DNA from: Ceratodon purpureus
Lineage: Eukaryota; Streptophyta; Bryopsida; Pseudoditrichales; Ditrichaceae
Length of the DNA stretch: 64,000 nucleotides
Direction of reading: 5' to 3'
Assembly: GCA_014871385.1 (NCBI GenBank)
Contig: CM026421.1
Location: 23,240,865-23,304,864, forward strand
This document shows positions 11,602 to 21,378 of this stretch, one piece after another. A program made the translations under genes and the position numbers. Below the pieces are notes generated by a model that did not search any database, was not told where the DNA came from, and saw nothing but the letters and a program-made list of their open reading frames with translations. Numbering within the stretch: position 1 is the stretch's first letter; every line of letters begins with the position of its first letter.

Positions 11602-12649
11602 CCCCTAAAGTTCCTTGACTATGTTTCACCAAAAAACGCTCCAAAATTGCCATTTCCAATGTAAAAAGCATGAATGACTAATTTTTTTTTTTTCTTCCTA
11701 ATTCTAACCATAAGATCTTCAACTAGATTACTGTAATTGACAGCTCAAAAAAATTCAATATAATTGGCCGTAAAGATAAGAAGATTTTAGTAATTGAAAT
11801 TTGAAAACAAACTTTTATGACAAGATTTTTGACTAGGTTGATACACTCTAACTTTTTTTCCCTTAGGTTTCTTGCATTGTAGATTGTGGGGGTTTTGATG
11901 CGTGTCAAAGAAGACTAAGTTACCTAAATGTATTAAAAACATTACTCTCAAAAGTCAAGTGTAGCATGTTGAAAACAATATTCTTATTAAGTTGAATACA
12001 AAAACATGCTAATTTATAATTTATTTCCTAGAAATTCCATTATTTAATAAAGTCTCAATCCAAACGGTCAAAGTAAAGATTGATATCCATCCTTTCACTG
12101 AAGAAAAGAAAAAACCTAAAATAATGCTTTTTCTAACTTTTATGAAGGAAAGAAGAAGTTTTTTTTTTACACAGCCCGAAACGGTGATAAAACTTTGATA
12201 TTTTGTGGAGTGAACATTATGCACTCAAAGTATTTTTTTTTGAAAACCTCAAAGATGACATCATAAAGTATTTCTAGAAATACTTTTTAGAGGTAATTGA
12301 TATATTTAGCATGGCTGCCCGAATTGCCCTTTGAGCAGCTTTTTCCACTTTGGGTACCATAAGTATTTTTATAAATGTCCAATTGAAAAAAAATAGACTC
12401 CCTCAAAGTTCTTGTTATAGCCTATATTCACAAAAAGTTTCAAAAAATCTTGACTTTAATTAGAGTCACAGGTACATGCCCAAATTCTAAAAAAGCCCAT
12501 TCTAGGACTAAGGTAGAGGGCCCTAGAACCGACCCCCTGTTTCCAAAACCGATCAGGCTAAAATGTACAAACTAGGTACATTTTAGCCTGATCGGTTTTG
12601 GAAACAGGGGGTCGGTTCTAGGGCCCTCTACCTTATTGTCCTTTAGGAG
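11602..12649. mobile_element. Non-autonomous TIR element, CCCCTAAA family, copy D
   Basis: Begins CCCCTAAAGTTCC and ends GTCCTTTAGGAG, flanked by TTAA at 11598-11601 and 12650-12653. Total length is 1048 bp, but 127 bp of that is the hairpin insert at 12509-12635, leaving about 920 bp, close to copies A and E. It has no coding capacity. Confidence 0.6.
12509..12635. repeat. Perfect 60-bp inverted repeat, 7-nt loop (foldback MITE)
   Basis: The arms 12509-12568 and 12576-12635 are exact reverse complements over all 60 bases, separated by aaactag. Each arm begins TAAGGTAGAGGGCCC. The block is much more GC-rich than its surroundings and lies about 14 bp inside the end of copy D. The outer TA dinucleotides could be a TA target duplication as in Tc1/mariner-type MITEs. 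As RNA it would form a long perfect hairpin suitable for DCL processing. A sequencing foldback artefact is possible but less likely. Confidence 0.9.
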
Positions 12650-12653
12650 TTAA

Positions 12654-13742
12654 TGGATTATTTAGGCCATATAGGTCGTTTCTTGCTATCTAATGTTGTT
12701 TCCAAAGCTAGTATAGTTTACTTTGGGAATGGTGACTTTGGATTGGGGGTGGATCAAACAAACCCTTCATTCACGTCGGCCTCCTCTGGAGGCCGAAGTT
12801 TCTCTCTCTCTCTTTGGGAATGGTGAAGAGATATTTTTTGTTATCTTTGTAAATGTAGGTGACATCAATTTTTTTTATTTGTGGAATTGTATTCATTAAT
12901 AGATATATGAGCTAGTGGAATGTTTAGTGCGTGTGTAATAAATCATATGCCACTGTTGATTTATTGAGAAGAATGCTTGTATTAAGTTTGAAAAGTGTTG
13001 GTGTTGTTTTTTATTGTGATATAGGATGAATAGTTTGTATTGTGGTTATGAGTATTTGAATCATTTCAAGGAAAAAGCTCACCTTGAAGCTTCTATTTAT
13101 TATATATGTTATGGTTTGGTAATCTCCATTGGCATGTGTATAATGTAATATTTTTTTCTACAATATTTGAATCTATGTAGTGTTGTTGTTTATGATCTAA
13201 TATCATGTATATAGAAGATTGGCCAAAAATGTTTTAGAATATTTTGGACAAAGAAGTTGGTATAGATGTGGTGGGGGAAAATGGTGGATTAGGGATTCAA
13301 TTTGTTTAGAAAGGATGATGTGATTTTTTATGATGTAATTGACTTTTAAAAATTTGGATGGGTAATGATATAGGGATGATAGGTAACATTATGGTAGGCA
13401 GAATGGGTGGCAAAATAGTTCTCTAGCAATGTGCTCTGCACTTTTACTTGATTTGTTGGGGGCTAAATGATAATTTCTAAAGTCACATGTATTCATCATT
13501 TTTAAAACACTAGATAATACAACTTGTTTGAAATCAATTATGTTATTTAGAAGTGATTTTGTAGTAATTTAATGGATGTTTTAGGATTAAGTCTAGAGAT
13601 GTTGCAAACATCTTTTATCCATACATTTTCAAATGGCAAGGCATCTAATAAAATAATGTGTCCAATTATTGTTGATTTGACACACTATGGTATTTAATCT
13701 GTGGCATTTCTTTGAACCTCCTAATTTGGCTAGTATGCAAAA
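12654..13742. other. AT-rich intergenic DNA
   Basis: No coding sequence or RNA gene recognised. A short CT microsatellite lies near 12801-12814. Confidence 0.5.
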
Positions 13743-14900
13743 TTATAAACCATTATAATTTTTTCCAAATTTACTTGTGTCATTAGAGGTGTTTTGGATT
13801 TGCTCACTAATGCATTCTAAATAGGCGTTTTTTTGAAAAAAGGCTTTAATGCCAAATAAGTCATGAAAGAATTGAATGACTATGTTTGATGTGCATTTGG
13901 AAAGTCCACATATTGTTCTATCTAGGGCTATTAATTTTTTGTTTAGGCTTGTAATAGAAGGCAAGAAATGTGGTACACCACAAAACCTATATGCACTTCC
14001 AAGTATGAATGTGTTAACTTTGTTAATATTTTGTTTCATTGTGGTTGAGCAAACTGCTAATTTTTTACATTGTTTTATGACTTTTATAGCAGTGATCCGT
14101 GTTTTTATTTTCCATTTCAATGATAGAGCTACGTATATTCTAAGATATCTAGCTATATGGTTCAATTTGATAAAACCTAGGTAAAAGTTGATTTTTATAC
14201 TTGACAATTGTAGCTTTGATTTAAGCTTTTAATGCTTAAAGGCTCGTTTCGGGTTTTTTGGTACATTTTGAAATTGTCAATTTAGAAATATCAAGGTCCT
14301 TTCGTGCAAAATTACAATATTTATCTATGTTGTTTAATTAAAATGTAATAATTTTAGCTTATTGTCAATTGTAACTAAGTCATCAACGCATGCAACATAA
14401 GAGAATGTTTTAGATTGTAATGAGTGAAGTTTTTTGAAGGTGTTTTCTAATGATATGGTAAAGAACTATGGATATATTTTCTATTAATGTTATTGCACTT
14501 GTTGGATATTCAAGGTTTTTAATTATGGCTAATAGTCTAAAGTGGTCAATATTATTTCGTAAATCTAGCATCTTCTACTACATCAATAAGAACTTATGAT
14601 CGTCTCAAAGTGCCCCTTTGGCTTGACAAGTCCTTTGTGGATAAAGTGTGGTATTTGGTGTTTTAAAATATATGATATGAGGATGAACAGTAATTTTCTA
14701 GTGTTGGTTAGGGCTACAAATGTATGACTTGTATATTGAAATTGATTACTCTCTCATACAACAATATTCTAACCCTTGAAATCATGATGCAAGTATCTAT
14801 TTATGTTTATAGCTATTTTTGAAGAATAAACATGTAGTTTAGAAGATCAAGTTTGCATGATCTTTAAATTTTACTCTAGAATTTAGATTCTACTAGATGC
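13743..14900 (-). pseudogene. Decayed LINE reverse transcriptase relic
   Basis: Minus-strand translation shows fragments in LINE ORF2 order. A segment reading RLLAIIKNLEYPTSAITLIE lies near 14540. Next comes ACVDDLVTIDNKLKLL near 14390, which resembles the (Y/F)xDD catalytic box with a following helix. Then a 154-codon open frame at 14207-13743 contains FCGVPHFLPS..LNKKL and CGLSKCTSNIVIQFFHDLFGI. These resemble the thumb and post-RT region (VPFxPSDxxKLD..., GLPKSTPN...FGLG) of plant non-LTR elements. Many stops and frameshifts separate the pieces and the composition has drifted to AT. The assignment is by motif order only. Confidence 0.45.
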
Positions 14901-15888
14901 TTTATTATTACAAAATATTGAACACATCTCATACGCTTAATGGTCAAAATATGTGTGTATGTAGACAAGTAAATATCATCTTGGATCAATGGTAAAATGG
15001 ATTAGATTGTACCATAATTATCCTACTCCATATCTATATTCTGGCATCTAATTTACTAAATCAGAGTAAAAAATAACCATGAGTGTAGTACTTGTTTAAA
15101 TTGTTGTATATCTTATTTTCTTCTTCTTCAAGAATGGACATAAACCTTTATTTTGACCGCATGGAGTTGTATTCTAACAAAAAATGTAATTTATTTGCAA
15201 TAACATTGAAGCTAGTAAAAATGTCATTGTGCAATAAGAATAAACGCTAATTGTTTTAGTTCAAAACCTCTCTAAGTCACCAAAATTGAATCTGTTTATA
15301 ATGTCATTTCTAATTACCATAATTGAGTTTCTCAAAACTAAAACAGTAAATATATATAAACTATCAAAGATTACTAGTATATTAGGTGATGTATACTTAT
15401 TTTTTTTACAAAAGAGCAATTTTAGATAAGGTATTCTAAAACATATTAAAAGTCCACATTTTCCAATTTGTAATTTTGATGAACATTTGGATCAAAATTC
15501 ATTTAAATTTTTGTAAATTCCATGTAGGATGGCATATATTCTATTACTAGACCTCAAATCAATATTTTTTAAATTTGATTGGATACTACAACCATTTATC
15601 AGTTTCTATAAACCTTTCTAGGTGCCTAAACAACATGTCTAATTTGAACAAAATCATACTTTTACAAAAAGAAATATCGTATTTATGTATTTCACCCCAC
15701 GGAACTTGTAATTCTATAATTCAAGGCAATACTTCAATTGATGACTATGATGTCTTTGGCAACCGACCAAAATGTTTTTATTGAACCTTCTTTTAGATAA
15801 GATTTCTACCTAAGTACCTAGTAGTCTCTCAAACACAGCTACATCTAGATGTATATAGAAAAATGAACAAATGTCATTTTAAAGCTAA
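14901..15888. other. AT-rich intergenic DNA
   Basis: No gene recognised. It may include more of the decayed LINE, but no motif survives that I can name. Confidence 0.4.
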
Positions 15889-15892
15889 TTAA

Positions 15893-16716
15893 CCCCTAAA
15901 GGACGGAGGGATATTTCCACAGTTTTTCAGTACCTACAGTGCCATTCTTGCATTTTCCAAAGTGAGACAAATTTGAGAATCACCATAAGCAATTTAACGA
16001 TAAGATCTTTGAAAGTAGTGGGCTACTAAAATCTGTACCAAATTTTGGGTTTGAAGACTCCAACGGATTGGGAGATAATAACATGTGAAGTTTGGAAGAT
16101 TAGTAAATTTCTGAAATACTAACAATGAGTTTCCAAATTTGACTAAAAATTGCTACTTCAAAAATTTATATAAACTTGACAACTAAAGCTAATTCTCTTT
16201 TCTAGTATGTAAGGAACATGTGCAAACTGTTTTAGATTTTTCCGAGTTACCAATTTGGAGAAAATGGGTTTGATATAAGTGTCACTTTGAATTTTCTTTT
16301 TTTCAATATGGCACTTTTTGGCAAATTGAAAAGGATTTTTGATAAATCTAAAACGGTGAAGCCATAAAGTAGTGGTCATATAAGCATAATTCAAAAAAAT
16401 AAAAATAAAATGCTAAAAACAAATTCCACAAACAGAGATCTTCATTTCAATGCACAATGTGCTCAAAGTACAGTTGAAACCTTATCACTGTAGAAACACT
16501 GGCTTCAGTGTAGAAACACCTCACCGACCCATGTTGTTTCTTTTTTCTAAAATCAGGGTTTCACTCTCTCACTAAAATTTCAGCGTATTCTTATTGCCAA
16601 CTTGATTCTAAAGAGGTTAGGAACAAAAAAACACTCAAATCTAATCCTTCTAGGGCATTTTACTGGGTTTTCTATTTCTGGCATAACCCAAAAGTGGTTG
16701 CTTTGTCCTTTAGGGA
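15893..16716. mobile_element. Non-autonomous TIR element, CCCCTAAA family, copy C
   Basis: Starts CCCCTAAAGGAC and ends GTCCTTTAGGGA, 824 bp, flanked by TTAA at 15889-15892 and 16717-16720. No coding capacity. Its right end plus flanking DNA recurs at 20404-20488. Confidence 0.6.
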
Positions 16717-16776
16717 TTAAAACAATACACTAAAGGTTGATTTGCACCTGGCAATAGGTAATGTTCACAGTAAAAC
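16692..16776 (+). repeat. 85-bp direct repeat, copy 1 (element end plus flank)
   Basis: Matches 20404-20488 over 85 bp with three mismatches and no gap. It spans the last 25 bp of copy C, its TTAA and about 56 bp of flanking DNA, so the junction itself has been duplicated rather than the element having inserted twice. Confidence 0.8.
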
Positions 16777-16779
16777 GAT

Positions 16780-17608
16780 AAGACTAGGGGCCACCGAAAA
16801 GGTCATTTGTGTTCACACTAGAAATCCCGTTCAGGGTGAATGCCGTATATATGGGCCGGTAATATGTATCTGGCGTTCACCGTACAGAGGGTATTACATA
16901 TGTATCTTGCCACGTAAGCAGAGGGTGTGACATTCCATACCCTGTGTTCAGACCTGTCTCATCGGTGTTACGGGTTTTAGTGGGGTAGTGGATGTCTCAA
17001 GTCTCATGGAGACTGTCGTTTCTCTTTCCTTTTGTTGTCTCCCTTAGCAGCTTTTTGGTTGAACTGTCTGCTCTTGTCTCTTGCCTCCCCCGGATTGTCT
17101 GTTCGCAGTTGTGGAAGAGCACTCTCTCGTTTTGCAAAGCTGTCTTTGATTTTTTGGCGCACTCCACCAGACTGTGGTTTGTGAGTACGCATTTTTGGTC
17201 AAGAGTGATTCTGCGAAGGGATTCGACGCACGTTGTGTTTGAGGAGGACGTTCTGTGTTGCTATCGAATCACTTTTGGACAAGGATGTGTCGTTTACAGG
17301 CAGTCCTTTTGATTTTAGTTGTCGCCGCGGCTGAGGTTTGTGAGCATCTGTTTTTTTTGTTTTCCTTTGTCAATTTTTTTTTTTAATCGGTGCTGCGTGA
17401 AGATTGGTTGAGTAGGTTCGCAGCTTTTGAATTTCTAAAAGCGACTAGGCTTTGTGTTCAAAAATCGTTTGGGTGCGGTCTGTAACCTACTGCAGCTAAT
17501 GAATTGGCAAGGATCAATGAATAATTGAAGGGAGTTGGATTTTGTAAGGTCTCGGAAGATTGACAATTTTGGCTGCTTTATTTTGTAGGGTTTCGTAGGA
17601 GGTCGTAG
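16780..17608. other. Region upstream of the Harbinger pseudogene
   Basis: Moderate GC content and no recognised domain. It may hold the 5' part of the Harbinger element and its promoter. Its terminal inverted repeats were not found. Confidence 0.35.
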
Positions 17609-18735
17609 ATGGATACTGCAATGCATCCCAGCTCGTTACTAGTATTCCCGGCATCGGTTATCCTACAGTTGCTGAATGAGTCTCAACACTCATATTGCGC
17701 AACCATGGCTGTCGAATCTGATGAAGAAGCCAAAGATTCGTTCACAGCAATGGTTGGCGCTTTGATGGCGCCCATAAATGACGCCCACTCCATCCTTAGT
17801 TTGGGCTTGAATCATTACAAGTTCTGTACTCTTTTCCCTATGCTCGATGAAGAGGTCGGTTACTCGGTTTGACAAAGGTCGAAAACATGGTTTAGTCGTT
17901 TCTTATTGGAACAATACGATGATCGAAGGTGGGGTCAGATGTTCAGAATGTCTAAAAGATCTATCATGGCATTAGCCGATCTCTTGAAGCCTCATGTGCA
18001 GAGGCAAGATACAAGATACCAGCTTGCCATTCCTGTTCTGATAAGGGTCGCGTGCACATTGTTCAAGTTATCTCATGGTGCAAGCCTACTCATCTGTAGC
18101 AAAATGTTTGCCATAGGCAAAAGCACAGTTTCCATTCTGTTACGTGAAGTTGTGAACGCAATAAATGATACAATGTGTCATGAACTCACGTGGCCATCAG
18201 GCAACAGACTGAGGGATTGCCAAGCTGATTTCCAGACCCTATGCAACTTGCCAGCCTGAGTCGGTGCCATTGATGGAACACACATCTCCATTGCTAAAAC
18301 CGCAACATGGGCCTACTGACTACTACTATTTTATGTCAGGGGGATACACTCTCAATTGCGAGGCCGTTGTAGACAGCCATAAACACTTTCTTGATTTGTT
18401 CCTTGGCATGCCAAGTTCCATTAATGATGCTCGAATGTTTAGAAGGTCGTCCTTGCATCATTTAGGAATGCACAATAACCTTTTTGATAGACACCATGGA
18501 GCCGAAGGTTTTTTCCCTTTCTTTGTTGGAGACTTTGGTTACCCATTGCTCCCGTAATTGATGGTACCACATCGAGGCCCAAGTCAGCTTAGCATAGCAG
18601 AGCAATTGTTCAACAGGCGACAAATGAGGGGTAGGTGCGTCGTGGAAAATGCGTTTGGGATTCTAAAGCAAACTTTTAAGGAGTTGCTTGTGAAATCCTA
18701 GTTGCATGGCGGTTTTTTGCCTGACACTAGAACAG
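17609..18735 (+). pseudogene. PIF/Harbinger transposase pseudogene
   Basis: Plus-strand frames give a Harbinger (DDE_Tnp_4) transposase. It has a helix-turn-helix-like segment RMSKRSIMALADLL ... GKSTVSILLREVVNAI, first Asp in VGAIDGTHISI (about 18260), second Asp in SSINDARMFRRSSL (about 18420), and Glu in VENAFGILKQTF (about 18640). It is broken by TGA at 17870-17872 (likely CGA before), TGA at 18257-18259 (likely TGG), a one-base frameshift near 18317 and TAA at 18555-18557. The C-terminus fades after KELLVKS. The companion Myb/SANT ORF of Harbinger elements is not present. Confidence 0.85.
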
Positions 18736-18739
18736 AAGA

Positions 18740-19345
18740 GTGTCCAAAGTGACGTCGTTTAACGTAGTTTTTAACGCGGTTTAACGCAGTTTAACATGGA
18801 CAGTTTTTTTGACGCAAAAATGGCAAAAATGTCACGGACGTCACTTTGGTTTAACGTGTTGCGTTAAAACATGTTAAACCAGTTAACACGATTTAATGTG
18901 CTGGGTAAAAAGTGACACAAACACGAATTATGGAAGTTACCCAGGGTGAATAACTTTGAAAGTACGTTTTTTGCCACATGAGCAATTCCCTCCTTTTTGC
19001 ATTCCACGTTGCATGTGACATGGACATTTCCCAATGTTAATTAATTCCATGTCAGATATGACGTGGGCAAGGCTCCGTCGTCCTGATGGATGAAAAATTT
19101 GCTGATGTGGCATGGAAATCTGACGTGTCATTTAGGTTCCCAATGGCCAAGATCGTGACACGTGGAGTGATTGTGGATTGAGGATATATTTTCGCATCAA
19201 ATTTGGGATTTGTGTTATTTTGTGTTTATGTAAACACAATGTGACGTGTTTTGAAAGTGCGTCTTGGGCGTTAACTTTGACGTTGTTTGACGCTGATAAA
19301 CACATGTGCCATTTATTTTAACGCGTTTCGGAAAACGTCTTTAGA
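18740..19345. repeat. TTTAACG-rich region
   Basis: The words TTTAACG/CGTTAAA and GTTTAAC recur many times on both strands, especially at 18755-18900 and 19260-19345, together with GACGT words. This may be the subterminal region of the Harbinger element or a separate MITE. No gene is present. Confidence 0.45.
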
Positions 19346-19393
19346 CGTAGGATGCCGTAACATAAGGGGCTGCTCATGCTGGATCCTTCTTAA

Positions 19394-20234
19394 CCCCTAA
19401 ACAGCCATTGTCCTAGAATGGGCGTTTTTGAAATTTGGGCAGGTTCCTAAAAATTCAAATTTACTTGAAATTTTTTGAAATTTTTTGTGGAAAAAGGTTT
19501 TTTCAAGAGGTTTATGGGGATATTTTTTTAATTTTTTTTGGATGAAGTGAGAAAAAGTTATGCTCCTCTGAGCATAAAACGCCCTTCCACGGGCAGGCTC
19601 TCAGCCACTGTGAATGCAGCAATTTCTGCCCGAAAGTGCCCAAATCTGCCCAAATCTGCCTAAAGACGAAACTTTGAAATTCCACCAAAAATTGATATTT
19701 AGATATTTTTCAAAAATGAAAATTTTTATGTATAGAGAAAGTAGTAGAGCATGTTCCCACCGTTCGGATTTTTAATCCAATTTTTTTTCATATGCTATTT
19801 TTATTGTCAAAAAACGGCCTTTGTTTGTGAATTTCAGTATACCCCCTAGCGGAAAATGATTTATTTGGCAAACTTCCACAAATTTTTTGAATATAATTTT
19901 TTTAGCACAATTAGTTAACTCAGTCTTCTTTGACATGCATCAAAACCCCCAAATTCCATAATGCAAAAAAATGGTTTTTTGGGCCTTTAAAACTCTGCTG
20001 ATCCCTTTTTGCGCAGGGAAAAAAACCTTGTTTTTCAACTTTGAACGTTACGATCTTGCAATTGGTAAGTAATGAGTGTGTAAGATTTGGTGGACATGTA
20101 GACATAGAAGTTAGCTACAAGATCTTACGGTTAGATGTACTAATTAAGACCCCAAGTTTGCAAAATCCACCTTGCTTTGAAGAGGGGCTGTTTTCAGGTA
20201 GTTTTGATGAAAAACACCCTTGGCCGTTTAGGGG
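19394..20234. mobile_element. Non-autonomous TIR element, CCCCTAAA family, copy B
   Basis: Ends are CCCCTAAACAGCCA and TGGCCGTTTAGGGG, a 14-bp TIR with one mismatch. The 841-bp element is flanked by TTAA at 19390-19393 and 20235-20238. The interior has repeated 'cccaaatctgcc' words and no coding capacity. Confidence 0.7.
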
Positions 20235-20403
20235 TTAATCTACACAGCCCACATCACTGTGCTCACGGTGAGTTCATAGCAACACATCATCCAAGGAACA
20301 AGGGAAGAATGGAGACAAGAAGAAGATGGAGAACAAGAATAAAGTTAGGAGAACCCTCCCCCCCCAGTGGATTTTATTGAAGTGCCTTTTAGTTTATAGG
20401 TAT

Positions 20404-20488
20404 AAGTGGTTGCTTTGTCCTTTAGGGGTTAAAACAATACACTAAAGGTTGATTTGCACATGGCAATACGTAATGTTCACAGTAAAAC
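20404..20488 (+). repeat. 85-bp direct repeat, copy 2
   Basis: Second copy of the repeat at 16692-16776. Here the CCTTTAGGGG-TTAA terminus is present without a matching left end nearby, so it is a solo element end carried with its flank. Confidence 0.8.
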
Positions 20489-20891
20489 ATCAATGGAGGC
20501 TGTGAAAACGTCTAGAAGGAGGCAGGTTTTTAAAACCAGACCTTTGGGCAACCGAACATGACAAGGATGTTGGGTATTGTGAGCATGGCAGAGAGGTGAG
20601 TTCTGTAAGCGTGGGAAATGGGTGCAGCATTGTGCTGGGTGAAACTTAGCTCTGGCACACTAGGGCAGTCTCTGTTGAGCGGAGGCCCGGAGGGGGATCG
20701 TGGATGGAGTCGGCAATGCTGGTGTCAATCACCTACCCTCCAAGTAGCATTTTCACTTGGTAAGCCGAGCCACCCAGGGTAAAGCGAGCAGTATAGGGTA
20801 AAGCGGATTGCAACTGCACATGACCCTGGGATCCGGCACATGAACAGGTTGACCAGAACATGTCTGGTTTTCTGGGTAGCACCGGGTTCCG

Positions 20892-21023
20892 GTTCTCGTG
20901 GTGTAGTTGGTTATCACATCAATCTTCCCGCGCTTTGGCGCCACGTTTACCCTGGTGGGGTTTTATGGTTATCACATTAGTCTAACACACTGAAAGTCTC
21001 CGGTTCGAACCCGGGCGAGAACA
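20892..21023 (+). tRNA. tRNA-Val(AAC) interrupted by a 58-bp insertion
   Basis: Removing 58 bp restores a complete 74-nt tRNA-Val. The acceptor stem GTTCTCG pairs perfectly with CGAGAAC, and A is the discriminator. The D-arm is GTGTAGTTGGTTATCAC, the anticodon loop CTAACAC (anticodon AAC), and the T-arm TCCGG-TTCGAAC-CCGGG. The insertion follows the D-arm and is bounded by an 11-bp direct repeat, ggttatcacat, at 20909-20919 and 20967-20977. Plant nuclear tRNA introns sit after position 37, so this is not an intron. It looks like an inserted 47-bp segment with an 11-bp duplication, and the gene should be dead unless spliced in an unknown way. Confidence 0.8.
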
Positions 21024-21034
21024 ACGTTGACTTT

Positions 21035-21106
21035 TCCGTAATAGTCTAGTAGTTAGGATACATGGCTTTCACCCAAGCGACCCGGGTTCGAGCCCCGGTT
21101 ACGGAA
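21035..21106 (+). tRNA. tRNA-Glu(UUC)
   Basis: A 72-nt cloverleaf. TCCGTAA pairs with TTACGGA and is followed by discriminator A. The anticodon loop CTTTCAC gives UUC, and the T-arm contains GGTTCGA. The sequence matches plant nuclear rather than plastid tRNA-Glu. It starts 12 bp after the interrupted tRNA-Val. Internal A and B boxes look intact, so it may be functional. Confidence 0.85.
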
Positions 21107-21107
21107 A

Positions 21108-21134
21108 GACACGTGTCCAAGGGTGACACGTGTC
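21108..21134. promoter_or_regulatory. Two perfect GACACGTGTC G-box palindromes
   Basis: The decamer GACACGTGTC occurs at 21108-21117 and 21125-21134, separated by caagggt, directly after tRNA-Glu. CACGTG is the plant G-box core bound by bZIP and bHLH factors. No adjacent protein gene is obvious, so a regulatory role is uncertain. Confidence 0.4.
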
Positions 21135-21303
21135 GTGCGGAGATAGATCAGTTGGAAGAGCTCTGTCGTAGTCCCCCGTTGGTCGTCGCCTGACGTGCCT
21201 GGCCTTGCTCTGACAGCCGTTTGGTTGGGCCGCAATGGCGGTTACCTTGGATGACTGTCATTCGATGTAATTGTTTGTGTTGCTCTTTAATTCATCCATG
21301 ATT

Positions 21304-21378
21304 GGGACTTTCAGCTCAGTTGTGAAGAGCGTCAGACTGAAGATTTGAAGGTCGCGTGTTCGATCCACGCTCACCGCA
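21304..21378 (+). tRNA. tRNA-Phe(GAA) with damaged 5' acceptor strand
   Basis: From the D-arm on, the sequence follows plant tRNA-Phe: anticodon loop CTGAAGA (GAA), T-arm GCGTG-TTCGATC-CACGC and 3' end CACCGCA. The 5' acceptor strand reads GGGACTT and does not pair with the 3' strand, and the D-loop has an extra base. It is most likely a pseudogene. Confidence 0.75.

Noticed and set aside
20920-20977. Canonical tRNA intron in tRNA-Val
   Set aside because: It lies after the D-arm, not after position 37, and is bounded by a direct repeat.
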